Positions 1-12,328 of a stretch of 64,000 nt of DNA are shown here, one piece after another. Made by a program: the position numbers and the translations under genes. The notes below the pieces were generated by a model. That model was not told where the DNA came from and ran no database searches. It worked only from the letters and a program-made list of their open reading frames with translations. Source of the DNA: Citrus sinensis (taxonomy: Eukaryota > Streptophyta > Magnoliopsida > Sapindales > Rutaceae); contig NC_068558.1 in NCBI RefSeq assembly GCF_022201045.2, positions 44,915,001-44,979,000 on the forward strand, in the 5' to 3' direction. How positions within the stretch are numbered: position 1 is the stretch's first letter; the number at the start of each line of letters is the position of its first letter.

Positions 1-1413
1 TCTAAAAAATTTCATAGAACTCAATGAATCTTTTATATTTAGATTCACATAGAGATATAATAAGTTAATATATGAGGATATTTTTTATATTACTAGAAAG
101 ATGATATTAAATAAGTTAGTAAAATTTATTGTCAATATAAGAATAATTTTTAATAGTATAAATGGAGGAATACATTGTGTTGGTTATGGTGAAATCGAAT
201 GTCTTAGTGCTTTCTATTACTGCTTGCATCTTTATTTAGTTTTTAATCTAAATTCACTTATTCGGTTATTCAAATAAATTAAGGTTAAAATAATTTTGGT
301 AGCTAATAGGATATATAATTTCTGCAGTACAATACTTTGTCCTACATTATATTACTTTTGCCGATTAGTATACTAGCTAATTTATGCAACAACTCTGCTA
401 TGCTTAGGGCTGATATTTCACATACGGGATGCAGTTTCAATATATGAAAATGAAACCACAATGCACAATTGACAGCATAGCACCAACATTTACAGTCTGT
501 TGAACCAATTAGCCTGGCGTGAGAGGTGATGCAGCCAAAACAGCACACATCCCATACAACCCTGAGTGAGAACTGTGCTTTCTTCATCTACAAACTACAA
601 TAATCAACAACAAAATATTGAAATTTCAATATATTCCCAGATATTTTACAGCATCCTTAACCAAATATTCAAAACAAGATCCCATAATGTTTCATATTGT
701 ATAAATCAATAAAGAAATGAGACAAATTTCTAGAAATGCCTTCTCACTCTTATCCAATAAATCCTATGATACAAATTTCTCTTGTATCTTTTTGTAATCA
801 ATTGCAATAAGATGCCGCCTTCTCTTGGAGCCTTCAAAAACATCCTCCACATGTTGACCTATTAATTGGGAGCAGCGGGAACACATTCCTATCTATCACT
901 TTGAAATCAAACAGATCAGCTTAGAGATTACAAAATTGGAAGTCTATCCCCACTTTGTTTTCTTTTCTTTTCCTTTCTTTTCTTTTTTCATAAGACAAAA
1001 GGCATGAATAGAAAGTAAAATAATACATACAGGACTTGAGAAAGGCAAGAATAGCTCAGCTGAGTAATTGTGGAATGGGGTAATCCTTCTAATTGCACAA
1101 GTGATTGTGACAAATATCAAGAGTTGAAGAAGTGAAACTCTGACTTGATAGGTTGCTTTTTGTTGCACTTATTGGAAAGAGAAAGGGAAGTATTCATATG
1201 GTGTTCGCTATTGAAGCTTATTAAGATGGGCATATAAGAGGAGCAGTCCTATTGAGACGTAAACCAGATCGACTTAACTGGAAAAGCTTGACAAGACAAG
1301 AGTAAACTTTGCACAGTTGACTATAATTTACTGAGATATATTAACAAGAAACATATAAAGGCTGGCGATACCACATCCTCATGAGATATTGAATAATACT
1401 TTTACGTTATACA
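1..1413. other. 3' flank of the CCCH gene, no coding gene seen
   Basis: No reading frame here resembles a known protein or keeps going across plausible splice sites. The part from about 340 to 1380 is less AT-rich than the spacers further on. It may hold the 3' UTR of the CCCH gene, which ends at 1414 on the minus strand, or a non-coding transcript. The first 300 bases are very AT-rich. The poly-pyrimidine run near 957-990 is low complexity. Confidence 0.5.
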
Positions 1414-4400
1414 TCAACTTAAACGGCGAACTTCAACACCTTGCCTTGCACTTCTGCTGCTACTCAAGGGAACAGAACTCTGACCTGAAAGTTGCAAATC
1501 AGAAAGGGGAACAGATCCAGTCTGAGAGAAAATTAAACCAACCGAACTACTGGAGGTGTTTCCAGAAGAAGGAATTCTGCTCAACAATGAATCCTTTTTG
1601 GACCCAGAAATCAATTCAGGCCGCAGATCAGAAGAAGAGGATGCAGGGGCCAGAGTGGATAGCAAAGACCCAACTGGGTATGGAGCCACTGGCGTCTCTA
1701 TGAGAGATGAAGCTGACGGACTATATCTCATTGCTCCCATTGGATGATCAAATTTGCAAGTGGCCCCAAACTTGCAGCGCCCATTCTGCAAGTAGAAAGT
1801 ACAAGGCTGTGCACCCTGTTTTTCAAGAGAAAAAAAAGAATCATATATGAAATTACTACTCGCAGAAATGCATACTGACCACTGAAGAAACAGCATCATC
1901 ATAGGCAATAAACAAGTGGTTCTTTTTTTTGGTTCAAAATACCAATACTGGACTGAATAGTGAAAAATAATTTCAGAATTAGGGTAATAAGATGAAGTAG
2001 GACGATGTTTGTCACATCAGTATCCAAAGCCAAGCATACTGATCACCACAATCCACAAAACTGATCTCAAGATTAAAGAGCATTGTCAGAAAGTTCATTC
2101 CTAAAGAATCTCCAGGTTATCCCCATTTCCTAGTCATGCTAACTCAGTGATATGCTCCCTACTTACAAGGCTGTGATGAGATAAAAGAGTAAAGCATTTT
2201 AAGAAGAATACAAGAATATACTTTTCTACTATAAATTTTCTTTGAATTATGAAGATAATCACTTCATAAATCTAAACATGACCTAATTACTCACAATAAG
2301 AAAAAGCAAAATAAAATTAATAACAAATATATGATAGATTACTCAAAGCAAGAACCTAGATGATATTCAAATATGCTAAAACATGGTCATTAAGATGGAT
2401 TCTCATCAGGCCTACCTGATCCATGTATCCACCCCACTCGTAGCCGTTGATTATATTAAGAGGAGAAATCTAAAATCTTTTATATGTGAAACAAAGGTCT
2501 TTTGTTCTAAACATTGGTACTTCTCACCTAAATAACCAAAAATTTCCAAAAGGTATTGTTCCTGATTGTAATACGATACACCTCATGGTCTAACAACACA
2601 AACCATTTCACAGAACTTCGAAATGCCAAGGATTATTTTTATTTTACAAACATTAGTGTAATCCTGCGACTGAAAAACGAAGGCAATCGTGCATGATACT
2701 GAACACCATGAAACAATACCCTTTTCAACTTTAGATGAAAAAATAAATACAAAAGGGGAAGTTTCCGGCTCAAGTCTCTGTTAAGCAGATGAACAACGGG
2801 TATAGAGATCAAGTGCCAACATAAAGCATCATAGAAGAACATGTGTAAATTCATACCGGACGCAGAGGGAGACCAAGTGGGCTGAGGGCACAGTTTGTTC
2901 TTGGCACAACCCTATCCCGAGGATGATGAAACCTGCAAGATGATCCAAACTTACAGTCCCCAGTTTTCAAGAAATACTGGCATTCAGGTTCTCCTGGTCT
3001 CTCTGGAAATGATTGTTCCATCTGGCCACTACTCGAAGGACCAGCAGATGAGGGCAAGGAGGGATAAAGCCCTGCAAGTGCAGGCATTGAAGAAGATATC
3101 TGAGTTACTCCATATAGAGAAGTAGCTCCAACTGCAGGTTGTGCACCAGGAGATAACACAGGACTTACAGATGCCTACACCAAGTAAGCAAATGATAGCA
3201 TAAGAAATGCATATCTTTTTGGGAATATCTCCGTGCAAAAACAATCATATCATACCGAGTAGGGATTCCAGCCAGAAAAAGGAACTACTCCCGGAGAAAA
3301 AAGCACTGGACCATAAGCTCCTTGCACATAAGAACTAGCTAAAAGCGGAGGCCTCGCCACCCTCAAGCTGGTGGATGCCCCCCCATACTGTTCAGCCATT
3401 GGAACTGTAGGAGACTGCACCGGTGGATAAAACTGAGGTGCAGATGCCGGCAATGATGTGCCAGCTGGTTGAGGATGATGGAATTTACAAGTTATACCAA
3501 ATTTGCACTGCCCCGTTTTCAAATAGTAGGAGCATTCTTTCTCACCCTGATATAATAAACACAAGTGAGCATTGTAGCTTAAATAAGTCAAAATTCCAAA
3601 GCATTACTTGAAACATTAATTCCACAAGAAAAATTAATAAAAGAATTCAAACCGGTCGTAGCGGGTATCCATATATATTCAGTGGAACATGACTCATGGA
3701 TCCACCTGAATGTTTTGGGTGGTGGAATTTGCAGGATGCACCAAATTTACAGGTTCCAGTTTTCAAGTAAAACTGTTCATCAAGCAACAACAATACACTA
3801 AAAGGTAAAAAATCTTCTCAGATTGTATTAAAAATAACCAAACAAAACAGAAACTGTCTCAGCATATTTTCCAACAGCACTGCTTTCCTCTTTTACCTGA
3901 CATATGGGTTCCCCTGGTCGATCTGGATAATCTCCTGTAGCCCTTACAGCAGCCTCAACCTAAGCAGAGCAGAAAAATCAGAAGAAAGTGAGTACAATCC
4001 AATTTACACAAATGCTGGCTTCAGTAGCCGTCAAAAGACCAAAATAGAAGAAATGAATCAAATTCCATATTTCAATCATAAATTTCTCATGGTGTGGCGC
4101 AGACTAAGACAGAAGCTTCATTTCTTGGTAGCGTAAAATACAACAATTCAACATAGACTAGGTAAGTCCCTTATCTTTTCCTCAGCTTACTGATTTAACA
4201 AACAAATATTTAAACAATATTAACACCTTATATTGAATGAGATGCACACTCAAATTTTCCATATCAAAACCTAACCCAGACTTGACCGAACAGTAATTAC
4301 CCATCAAACTAAAAAAAACACAAAAAATAAGGTAATACTCACATCTCAAAACATGTAATGCAAGAAATTTAGGCAAATAATCGAAACAATCATAATTACC

Positions 4401-4781
4401 GCAGCACGATTGCGAGGGTGATTGTAACGACACCTGTCACCGTATCCACAGACCCCAGTTCGCATGTAGAACACACAGTCCGGCACGCCATGGCGCTGTG
4501 GGTAAGATTCGTTCACCTTCAGGTCCGATTGCCACATCGATTCTACATTTAACACAAATTAAAAACCTAATTCATAACCACATTACACCAAACCCTAGAC
4601 ATTTATTATTATTTTAAACAAAAGCATAGCCCAAAACGGCAAACGAAATGCGAGTGGAATCAATGGAACTGTACACAAACAAACCTTCGAGCCCGGTGGC
4701 TTGGTCTGTGGGGCTCCATTGAGGTTGGTGGCCCGATTGCGACCCGTTTCTAGACGTGTTGTTGCGACCGTACAACTCCAT
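1414..4781 (-). CDS. Zinc finger CCCH domain protein, ZFN/C3H32-like, five CCCH fingers
   Basis: Seven coding exons on the minus strand: 4781-4685, 4542-4400, 3959-3897, 3772-3653, 3546-3256, 3174-2857, 1815-1414. Joined they give 477 residues with no internal stop. The protein has five C-x8-C-x5-C-x3-H fingers starting at Cys55, Cys100, Cys146, Cys303 and Cys349. Fingers 1-3 form an N-terminal group and 4-5 a C-terminal pair, separated by a Pro/Ser/Gly-rich stretch; the tail after finger 5 is Ser-rich. This spacing and length are typical of the plant ZFN subfamily, whose members bind RNA or single-stranded nucleic acid and are placed in post-transcriptional control. The start MELYGR matches the usual N-terminus of the C3H32-type subgroup. 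Finger 2 is split after its first Cys by an intron. The exact function of this member is not known from sequence. Confidence 0.93.
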
Positions 4782-4988
4782 CGTACCTTTTTTGTTAAAG
4801 GGGCTTGTATGTACAGTGACTAAACGGACTTGAAGAAACTACGACGTCGTAGAAATACTCAAACGTTCTAGAAGGATTGGTAGAGTTCGATCGAGTGTCT
4901 ATTGAGTTGTTTTGTTGAATAATACTAAGAAAAAGGAGAAGAAGAGGAGAGATGGGAGATGCTTTCACTGTGATGGAGCTTTTTGTTT

Positions 4989-5015
4989 CTCTCTCACTCT
5001 CTCTCTCTCTCTCTT
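4989..5015. repeat. CT/GA microsatellite in the leader of the CCCH gene
   Basis: An almost pure CT run lies about 210 bp upstream of the CCCH start codon, and reads as GA on the sense strand. GA/CT tracts are common in plant core promoters and 5' leaders, so it may mark the transcription start area. A T-rich tract follows at 5051-5083. Confidence 0.75.
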
Positions 5016-6241
5016 AATACCGTACGGTCTGGTTTTGTGCTTTTTAGCTTTTGTTTTTGTTTTTGTTTTTTTTTTTTTTTTTTAACTTAAATTCTATTTT
5101 TTTCTTTTCATTTTTGTGCCTGTTTGTTTTCCGATACCCGCCAAATGAAGAACCCGGAAAGGGTAATTTTCGCGGAATCAACTTACACCGTGGTTTTGGA
5201 CTTTAAACAGGTAACCGACACTGACCGTAAATGAAATTACTCATTTACCCTTCAGATTCTTCTTGGCAGTGGGAGTTGCTGCGTATGCGACAAGAACTGG
5301 GCTCTGAGAGATTTCATCGATTGGTGACTGGGGGCGTTAGAATATGGGACAAAGTTGTAATTTGGCTTTACGGTTCTATCTTTTAATTTAGGCCTGTTCT
5401 GTCTTTATTTAGGCGTCTTCAGTCAAGGGGCGCGTGAATATTTTAATTCGAGGGTCTGCAGACACAATAGGGTTTGTTTCATTGCCATTGCCAGCTACCC
5501 TGCCTAGGCTTGGCTTTCTCCTTTTGGATGCTGAAATCCTTGAACCATAATTAGCGTTTGTGTGGTTGCCGCTACCTTTATTTTTTTTAATTTTTAATTT
5601 TTTACTTTTTTGTGGTTGCCTCTGCAAATTTGATTAAAAATTTATATTATTTAATAGAGATGATGCCACCTTGTGTTTCAAATTTTTTATTTTTCAACTT
5701 AAATATTTTATAAGAGAATTAAGAAAAACTCACGAAATGGTCAAAATATTGTTCCCTTGTACAGCAAATGGTCCTACTTAAACATTTTCTTTTAGTTAAA
5801 AAAATATTTTGGACGATAATATTCATGCATAATGGCAGCCTAAATGCAATTAACGTTCTATCAACCAGCAGTCAAACGTGCGGTCACTTATGTATACTAT
5901 ATCCAAAATGATCTATTTTTGCTACAAATGCATAAAAAAAAAAAAAGTTCAGAGTTATACCATATTTATAAATTGACGTTAGTTTTTTAGTTTATTTTTA
6001 TAAATTTATCAAAAAAAAAGTACGTTTACGTGGGAATGAAAAAAAATAAAATAATAATAATTTTTTTTTAAAAAAAAAAATAACGTTACGAGTCAGATAT
6101 TTATCAAAATTTAATTTGAAGTTTTCTATTTAGCGCCTAATGTTTATTCTCAATTATGAGAGAATCCACCATCATGCATGAGAACGGACAAGAAATAGTT
6201 TTTTTAAACCACTGAGATGCACTTGATTTAACATCTTTAGT

Positions 6242-6363
6242 TAAGACTAATGATAGTTCATGGTTGCTAATGTTTTAATTAAACACGTGACGGAAGATTT
6301 GTAGTATTTACTTTTAAGACTAATGATAGTTGGTAATATTTGATTAAACATGTAACTGGAGAT
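6242..6363. repeat. Diverged direct repeat, period about 73 bp
   Basis: The word taagactaatgatagtt occurs at 6242 and again at 6314. Each copy is followed by similar text (gattaaac or aattaaac, then a G-rich GGAAGATT or GGAGATT). The second copy is shorter by deletion. It is a local duplication of unknown meaning. Confidence 0.6.
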
Positions 6364-6907
6364 TGGAGTTAGGTGATGATGTAAAATGGTGTGAAATGTG
6401 AATTGATGCTTTGCTTTAACGACATGTCGATGTTGGGAGAGTTGATTCCAGGTCGTGCTGCCGTAGGATGAGATGTGTAAGAGAAAAGCCTGCTTTTTGC
6501 TTTTACTTGCAATTTTTGTTTTTTTTTTGGCTTTTAGGGTGATGTCTTGTCTTTATTCTTATGCATCTGAAAAAAATTCATCAAGTGATAGGTAAAGTGA
6601 AATGTTCTTATTAGCCGCCATGACCCCGTTGGTCAACCCGGTGTCCCATGCTTAGTTCGTCCGATGAAGCTGATTTAATTAATTAATCTCTCATTAATTA
6701 ATGCAATATGCTTTTTATTTTTATTAAATATTTTAAAATTCAGGAATCAATGTGCAAATGGCTCAGGCTAATCTTGTTCCGCGTATATTTTGGTGAGATT
6801 GTCTATCAGTGATTATTTGTTAAGAATTAATTTAAGAATGATTGGTGCTCCCAGCTATTGTTATATTTATATGCATGTGCGTGCGCGCACATATATATAT
6901 ATATATA

Positions 6908-7092
6908 GATGGGAGGGGATATTTTATTTTTTATTTAAAATTTTGACATAAATTTTGAGTTATTAAATTTAAGCAATACAAAATTAAAAGTCAAAATAGC
7001 ATTTAATAATGGCCACAATTAGATTTTTTTAAATTAATGGTTCAATATTTATGTCAAAAAATTTTAAATTTAAGTTAGAATAACTAACCCTA
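6908..7092. mobile_element. Short foldback (MITE-like) sequence
   Basis: The two ends are imperfect inverted repeats. The left end has AAAATTTTGACATAAATTTTGAG, quoted here only as a core of TTTGACATAAATTTTGA, and the right end has the reverse complement with two changes. The loop contains AAAATAGCATTTAATAATG, which also occurs in almost the same form in the foldback at 9499-9648. No clean target-site duplication is visible, so the borders are approximate. Confidence 0.4.
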
Positions 7093-7192
7093 TACATATA
7101 GTAATGTTCCAATAAAAGTAAGAAATCTAGTAAAGGAAAAAGAAAATTACATACTTCAATATATTACAAAATAAAATATAATGTATTAGAGT

Positions 7193-7581
7193 CAATGGTG
7201 GATCTAAAAAATAATTGACTAGTGGCTAAATTACAGAATAATAAAGTGTAAAAATTAAAATTTTATGGGTGGTTTATGAATTATGGAGGTTATTTTAATA
7301 GATTTAACAAACTAAATTAAATAATAGTAAAACCACCCATATGGTTACTATAGACTTTATTTTTTTATTAAAATGTGAAAATTTATAATTGCTAAAGTTA
7401 AAATTTAATTTTTAAGCATTTATGAGTTCATGTGGTGCTATTTTTATAGGTTTAACATGACTATTTAAATAGATTTAGTGGGGCTAATTAAAAACTCAAT
7501 AAGTTTCTCTTTTAACTTTATAATTTTTTTTATTTAGAAGAAGCTTAAGCCCCCATTGGTCACGAGCTTGAATCCACCCTA
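7193..7581. mobile_element. Possible hAT-like non-autonomous element
   Basis: The left end CAATGGTGGATCT and the right end (reverse complement TTAGGGTGGATTC) share the core GGTGGAT. The flanking octamers attagagt and attggaat match at 6 of 8 positions, as expected for an old 8-bp hAT target duplication. The interior is AT-rich and non-coding. The borders are only suggestive. Confidence 0.35.
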
Positions 7582-7760
7582 ATTGGAATGTGTGTTTCTC
7601 TTATTTTCTACTTTATCATTTATTTTAATGAAGTATAAGATCCATAGTGCTAATATTCTAATGCATTATAACAAAATATTAGAGTATGTATTTTACTTGT
7701 TTTTAAGTTCATATATAAATTTAATAGCTCAATGAATCTCTCATTGAAAGTAATTATACA

Positions 7761-9483
7761 TAGGGTTGGCAAATTAAGGGCTTGGGCTGAGCTTTTTCAA
7801 ACTCAAGACCGAGCCCATTGGAGTAAAAGTGCAAGGATTTGGCTAGGCTTGAGTTTTTATTTATTTTTTAATTTTTTTTTAAATTATTGTAAACTTGAAA
7901 TGAATTAATAATAATGAAGTTGTTATAATCAATAATGAATTAAAGAAAATAAATATTTCAAAATAAAATAATAAATAAAGAAAAGGAAGCAAATAAAAGT
8001 TTAGATTTTTAATTTTTTATTATTAGATTCTTTAATTCAAACACTTTCTTAATTAATTAACCCTTAAAAGAGAGTTTAATATTATAATTTTAAGTATTTT
8101 GTATTCATTATTGATATATCAATTAGGGATTTAATTTTTTATTATTTTTAAATTTAAATTTATTATTCTAATTTATAATTTTTTTTTAAATAAAGGACTT
8201 GAGCTTAGCTATGACTTTTTTTATAAACATTTGTCCAGACCCTCATGTAAGGGGTCCGCCTAACTTACGTTGAATGTAAGTTACGGTCAGCCTGTGAAAT
8301 TTCATCTAGCCCCCTATGCTCTATATTATTTATATTTTATTCATGAATATTATAAACTTCTTGAAATATAAAATTTCGTTTAACCCCTTATACTCAATTT
8401 TATTTTATTGAAACCATAGAGTATGAATTCGCCCCCATAATTTTAAATTCTCAAAATAACCTCCATTTAATTAAAAAATATAATTATTTTTAAATGAATT
8501 ATAATTATAATTATAATTTTATTATAATCATAAATATTTTTTTAAATAGATTATTGTTATTATTAATAACAAGAATAAAAAGCATTATAAATTGTTAATA
8601 ATAATAATAATAATTAATGATTATCTAACTAATAGTAAATGTATTGCTAATGCTACCTTCGACTTTAAATACTCATTATCGGATTTCAAGAGACCAATGA
8701 ATGACAATTTCTGTCAAAATTTTAAGCTTGACCCAATAAAAATAATTTTGCATTTAAAAAATAGAAGCAAGAAAAATGTGTTTACATCCTCCAAGGTGTA
8801 ACAACTTAGCAAAAAGCACTTAAAAATGACCGTTTAATAATGAGATGCCTACGAAACCATTATTTATCAAAGTAACAAAAAATCCTGAAAGTACTTGAAA
8901 TTAAAAAGTATAGAAATATAAAAGAGTCTTCTACATAAATATAGACTCAATGTTTATTCCATTTTATTATAATCATAAATATGTTAATTATCATTAATTA
9001 TTATTATTATTACTAACAATTTAATAAAAAATATTATTAATTATTGTTAATAGATTAATTAATTATAATATTTTTTATTATCGTTATTAATAATAACAAT
9101 AATCTATTAAAAAAGTATTTATGATTATAATAAAATTATAATTATAATTATAATTATAATTATAATTCATTTAACAATAATTATATTTTTTAATTAAATG
9201 GAGGTTATTTTGAGAATTTAAAATTATGGGGGCGAATTCATACTCTATGGTTTCAATAAAATAAAATTGAGTATAAGGGGTTAAACGAAATTTTACATTT
9301 CAAGAAGTTTATAATATTCATGAATAAAATATAAATAATATAAAGTATAGGGGGCTAGATGAAATTTCACAGGCTGACCGTAACTTACATTCAACGTAAG
9401 TTAGGCGGACCCTCATGTAAGAGGCTCAAGCTAAAGCCCGTAGGAATGGGCCAGATGAGCCCCATGCTGTTTTAGCATCCTTA
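7761..9483. mobile_element. hAT-like non-autonomous element interrupted by a nested MULE
   Basis: The outer element starts TAGGGTTGGCAAA and ends with a sequence whose reverse complement is TAAGGATGCTAAA (9 of 13 match, hAT-type ends). It is flanked on both sides by the 8-bp direct repeat attataca (7753-7760 and 9484-9491). The interior is non-coding, with GGGCTTGGGC-type text at both ends. Removing the inner element (8252-9412) and one 9-bp duplication leaves about 553 bp. A second, uninterrupted relative of about 567 bp lies at 12329-12895. Both elements lack a transposase, so a related autonomous element must have moved them. Confidence 0.75.
8252..9412. mobile_element. Mutator-like (MULE) non-autonomous element with about 340-bp terminal inverted repeats
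   Basis: The element is 1161 bp, begins GGGTCCGCCTAAC and ends with its reverse complement. Both sides carry the identical 9-bp repeat tcatgtaag (8243-8251 and 9413-9421), the Mutator signature. The inverted repeats run from 8252 to about 8590 and from about 9070 to 9412 with few differences, among them two substitutions near the ends and the copy number of an internal TATAAT-type repeat (about 3 units on the left, about 5 on the right). The central 480 bp are AT-rich and hold no transposase or recognisable captured gene. The near-identity of the two arms suggests recent insertion. Confidence 0.88.
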
Positions 9484-9498
9484 ATTATACATATATAG

Positions 9499-9648
9499 AA
9501 GAAGGGGTTATTTCAATTTAATATTTTTATTCAAATTTTGAGATATTGATCTCATGCAATCTAATAATGGATATTGAAAGTTAAAATAGCATTTAATGAT
9601 GTCATTGCATGAAATCAATAGCTCAAAATTTGTGTAAAAAATTTTAAG
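9499..9648. mobile_element. Short foldback (MITE-like) sequence
   Basis: The left arm has CAAATTTTGAGATATTGAT followed by CTCATGCAAT. The right arm is its reverse complement with two or three changes, so the segment can fold into a hairpin of about 30 bp per arm. The loop shares the AAAATAGCATTTAATGATG block with the foldback at 6908-7092, which suggests a common family. No clear target duplication was found. Confidence 0.45.
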
Positions 9649-10610
9649 AAAAATTACACACAGACACACACAAGTTTAAACATATACGTACACGCATAGC
9701 ATATTCAAGAGACATACTTTTTTAAACACAAATTTAAATATAATATTATGACCATTAAATTAAAACTAATCAAAGATTAAGATTAAAGCTGACGCTACTT
9801 TTTTATCCTTTTAAAAACTAACAAATTAATGTGGTAGGTTATCATATAACAATAAATTATCACTCATTCTTCTTTCTTTTACTAAATACATTCTTTCTTT
9901 TTCTTTTATAATATTACTCTATTTTGTCTCTGAAGAAAAAATTCATACACTTCAATAATACAAAATCTGATAAGAACTGTTCAAATACCTAGCCTCCCAA
10001 TAAAGTATAATTTCAGAAAAATTGGAAGACATATGAAGCAATCCTCACACGACATCTAGTAAGCAATGATATTCTTTTGCCTTTTATTTTTTTGTTACTT
10101 TCAGCTATTTATTTATTAATTCACATGGTTAACGAGATTGGAAAAAAAAACCTTTAAAGTCAATGCTATTTCTTTAAATTTTTTGAATGCTGTATTTATG
10201 TCTTTGTCAATTATTGTAACTTATTGTTTACTCGATGTTTGAGATTGCAGTTTTAGTTATTTTTCAAGAAACAAATATGTCAATCATATATATTATAGAT
10301 GAATAATATTTCTATTTACAACTTTTAGCTTGTTGTATATATATATATTTCTTCTTTTTTGTACTTAGTGATCTTCTTTTTTATGAAACATTAAAATGTC
10401 ATTTTGTAAGAGATGACCTATTTATTTTGTGAGAGTTGAGTTTTACCCTTAACTATAAAAATTATGTAGTTCAGTAAAAAATTTCAAGCATAATACACTG
10501 TGAATCACAAAAGTGAGACATGATGCAGCTACCAAAGTACGCAAATGGGAGAAATAATTTAATAAGATAGGCTTAATAATTGAAAAGTGACAAAAGAGGG
10601 AATATACTAA

Positions 10611-11438
10611 TGCCGCGTTTACTTTTTGAATTGGAGTGGGAATCCTTGGATTAGGAGTGTGGAATGGGAGTGGGAGTAGGTTGTTTACTTACACTAGAAT
10701 GGAAGCATGGAATAGAGATCAGAATCCAATTTATGTGTTTACTTTGTCTTGGATTGGGAGTAAATAGTTTCAAATTACAATTTTATCCTTATTTAAAGAA
10801 TTATAGTTTTTAATTACAAAACTAATAAAAAATATATTTAATGAATAATATTTATTTTATTATATTTATAAATTTATTATAATTATTAATATTCTTAATT
10901 ATGAACAATAAATTATTAATTTTAATATAAAATGAAACCTTATTTTATTTTATTTAATATAATTATATTAAATTTATTATTATATAAAATAATAATATAA
11001 TATTATTTAGTACAAAATTAATATTTTCTTAGAATAAACTATTTATTATTATTATTATTAAATAAATATAGTACTATTATTTTTAAAATAAATATAATAA
11101 TATTATATTTATTAATTCTCTATTAATGTAATAGTATTATTTTAAAATAATTTTAACTTAGAATCAATGTAAATTATTATTTAGTTAAATATAATATTAT
11201 TATTTAAATAAATATTATTTATTTTATTTTATTAATTATAAAATATTAAATTAAATTAAATTAAATGAAAGGGTAAAAAGGGGAGAGGTGGGAGTGGATT
11301 CCCACTCCCACTCCCCACTCCAAAAATGAGTGGGGCCCACGGAGTGGGATTCCCAATCCGTGGCCATTTTAAGTAAGTAAACGCTGGAGTGGGAGGAATC
11401 CACACTCCTCACTCTCACTCCAGCAAGTAAACACAACC
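10611..11438. mobile_element. PIF/Harbinger-like non-autonomous element
   Basis: The element of about 828 bp is flanked by the trinucleotide TAA (10608-10610 and 11439-11441), the usual target duplication of PIF/Harbinger elements. The left end is TGCCGCGTTTACTT and the reverse complement of the right end is GGTTGTGTTTACTT. Just inside both ends are repeats of GGAGTGGGA-type text in opposite orientation. The middle is almost pure A/T and does not code for a transposase. Confidence 0.65.
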
Positions 11439-11973
11439 TAAGTAAGAGAGATAAGTGTAAACAATAATTTATTATTATACCGAGACCTATATCATTAATT
11501 TGTTAGTTTTTTTTTTAAAAAAAAAACTGTATTAACTTTAATCTTAATTCTTCATTAACTATAATTTGATGGTCAAAATATTATGTTTAAATTTATGTTT
11601 AAAAATGTATCTTGAACCTGCCTCTATATATATAGAGAGAGAAGGCAGCAATGTGCTGAAACGTCATTTATGAACACATTAAATTAATTTTGGGAATAAC
11701 TTGAATCTATGATAAAAAAGCCTGAACATTGATCCCACTCAACAACTAGTCCAACCTCCGAAATAAGAAAGAATTATTGCATTGGTAGAGCATTTTACTG
11801 TGGTTGATTCATCATTCATTCTAGTTCATAGATAACGATAGCAATGGATGTACTTGTAACTTCACTAAATTATTGATTGTCATAATTGGCTAATTGATTT
11901 TTGTCCATCTAATTCTTAATTAAGATTCTCTAAAATATTGTGAGAGATCTTTAGCATGCGTATTCTAAGAGAA

Positions 11974-12208
11974 TATGCATGGTTAAAAAGTTTGATTGAC
12001 CTGACTCAAATATTTCGGGTTTTGACTCTAATTTAAAGATTTTGGGCTGGGTTTAAGTCTAAATATAAGGGTCCGATTAAAATTTGGGTCAGGGTTGGGG
12101 TCTTAATAAGTTCTAAATTGGGCCAAAATTTAAATGTTCGGGTTTTTTTTTTCCGATCGGGTCTTTTATTGCCAAGTCCAAACCCGACTCGATAAATTGC
12201 CATCCTTA
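11974..12208. mobile_element. Small hAT-like element, about 235 bp
   Basis: The right end read in reverse is TAAGGATGGCAATTTA, a typical hAT-type end. The left end TATGCATGGTTAAAA is a weaker match. The flanks taagagaa (11966-11973) and taggagaa (12209-12216) agree at 7 of 8 positions. The interior contains several GGGT/CGGGT words, like the other elements of this kind in the window. It is non-coding. Confidence 0.55.
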
Positions 12209-12328
12209 TAGGAGAATAGTGTCCCAAAGGCACCCTTACTTGTGTAGAAATTATATTGAAAGTTAAAAAAAAAAAAGAATAAAAGTCTATTGCAATGCAA
12301 ATACCACAAAATTAAACTGTGTGGAAAT

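Larger units (their letters stand above)
5016..7192. other. AT-rich spacer without recognisable genes
   Basis: This is intergenic sequence between the CCCH gene promoter and the transposon cluster. Reading frames are short and low complexity. It contains a T9A11 palindrome near 6061, a diverged direct repeat at 6242-6363, an (AT)n run at 6890-6907 and a weak foldback at 6908-7092. No RNA gene or conserved domain was seen. Confidence 0.6.

Noticed and set aside
342..587. 81-codon minus-strand frame with many Cys
   Set aside because: The Cys spacing does not fit a zinc-binding or secreted Cys-rich family, and no splice partners or signal peptide support it.
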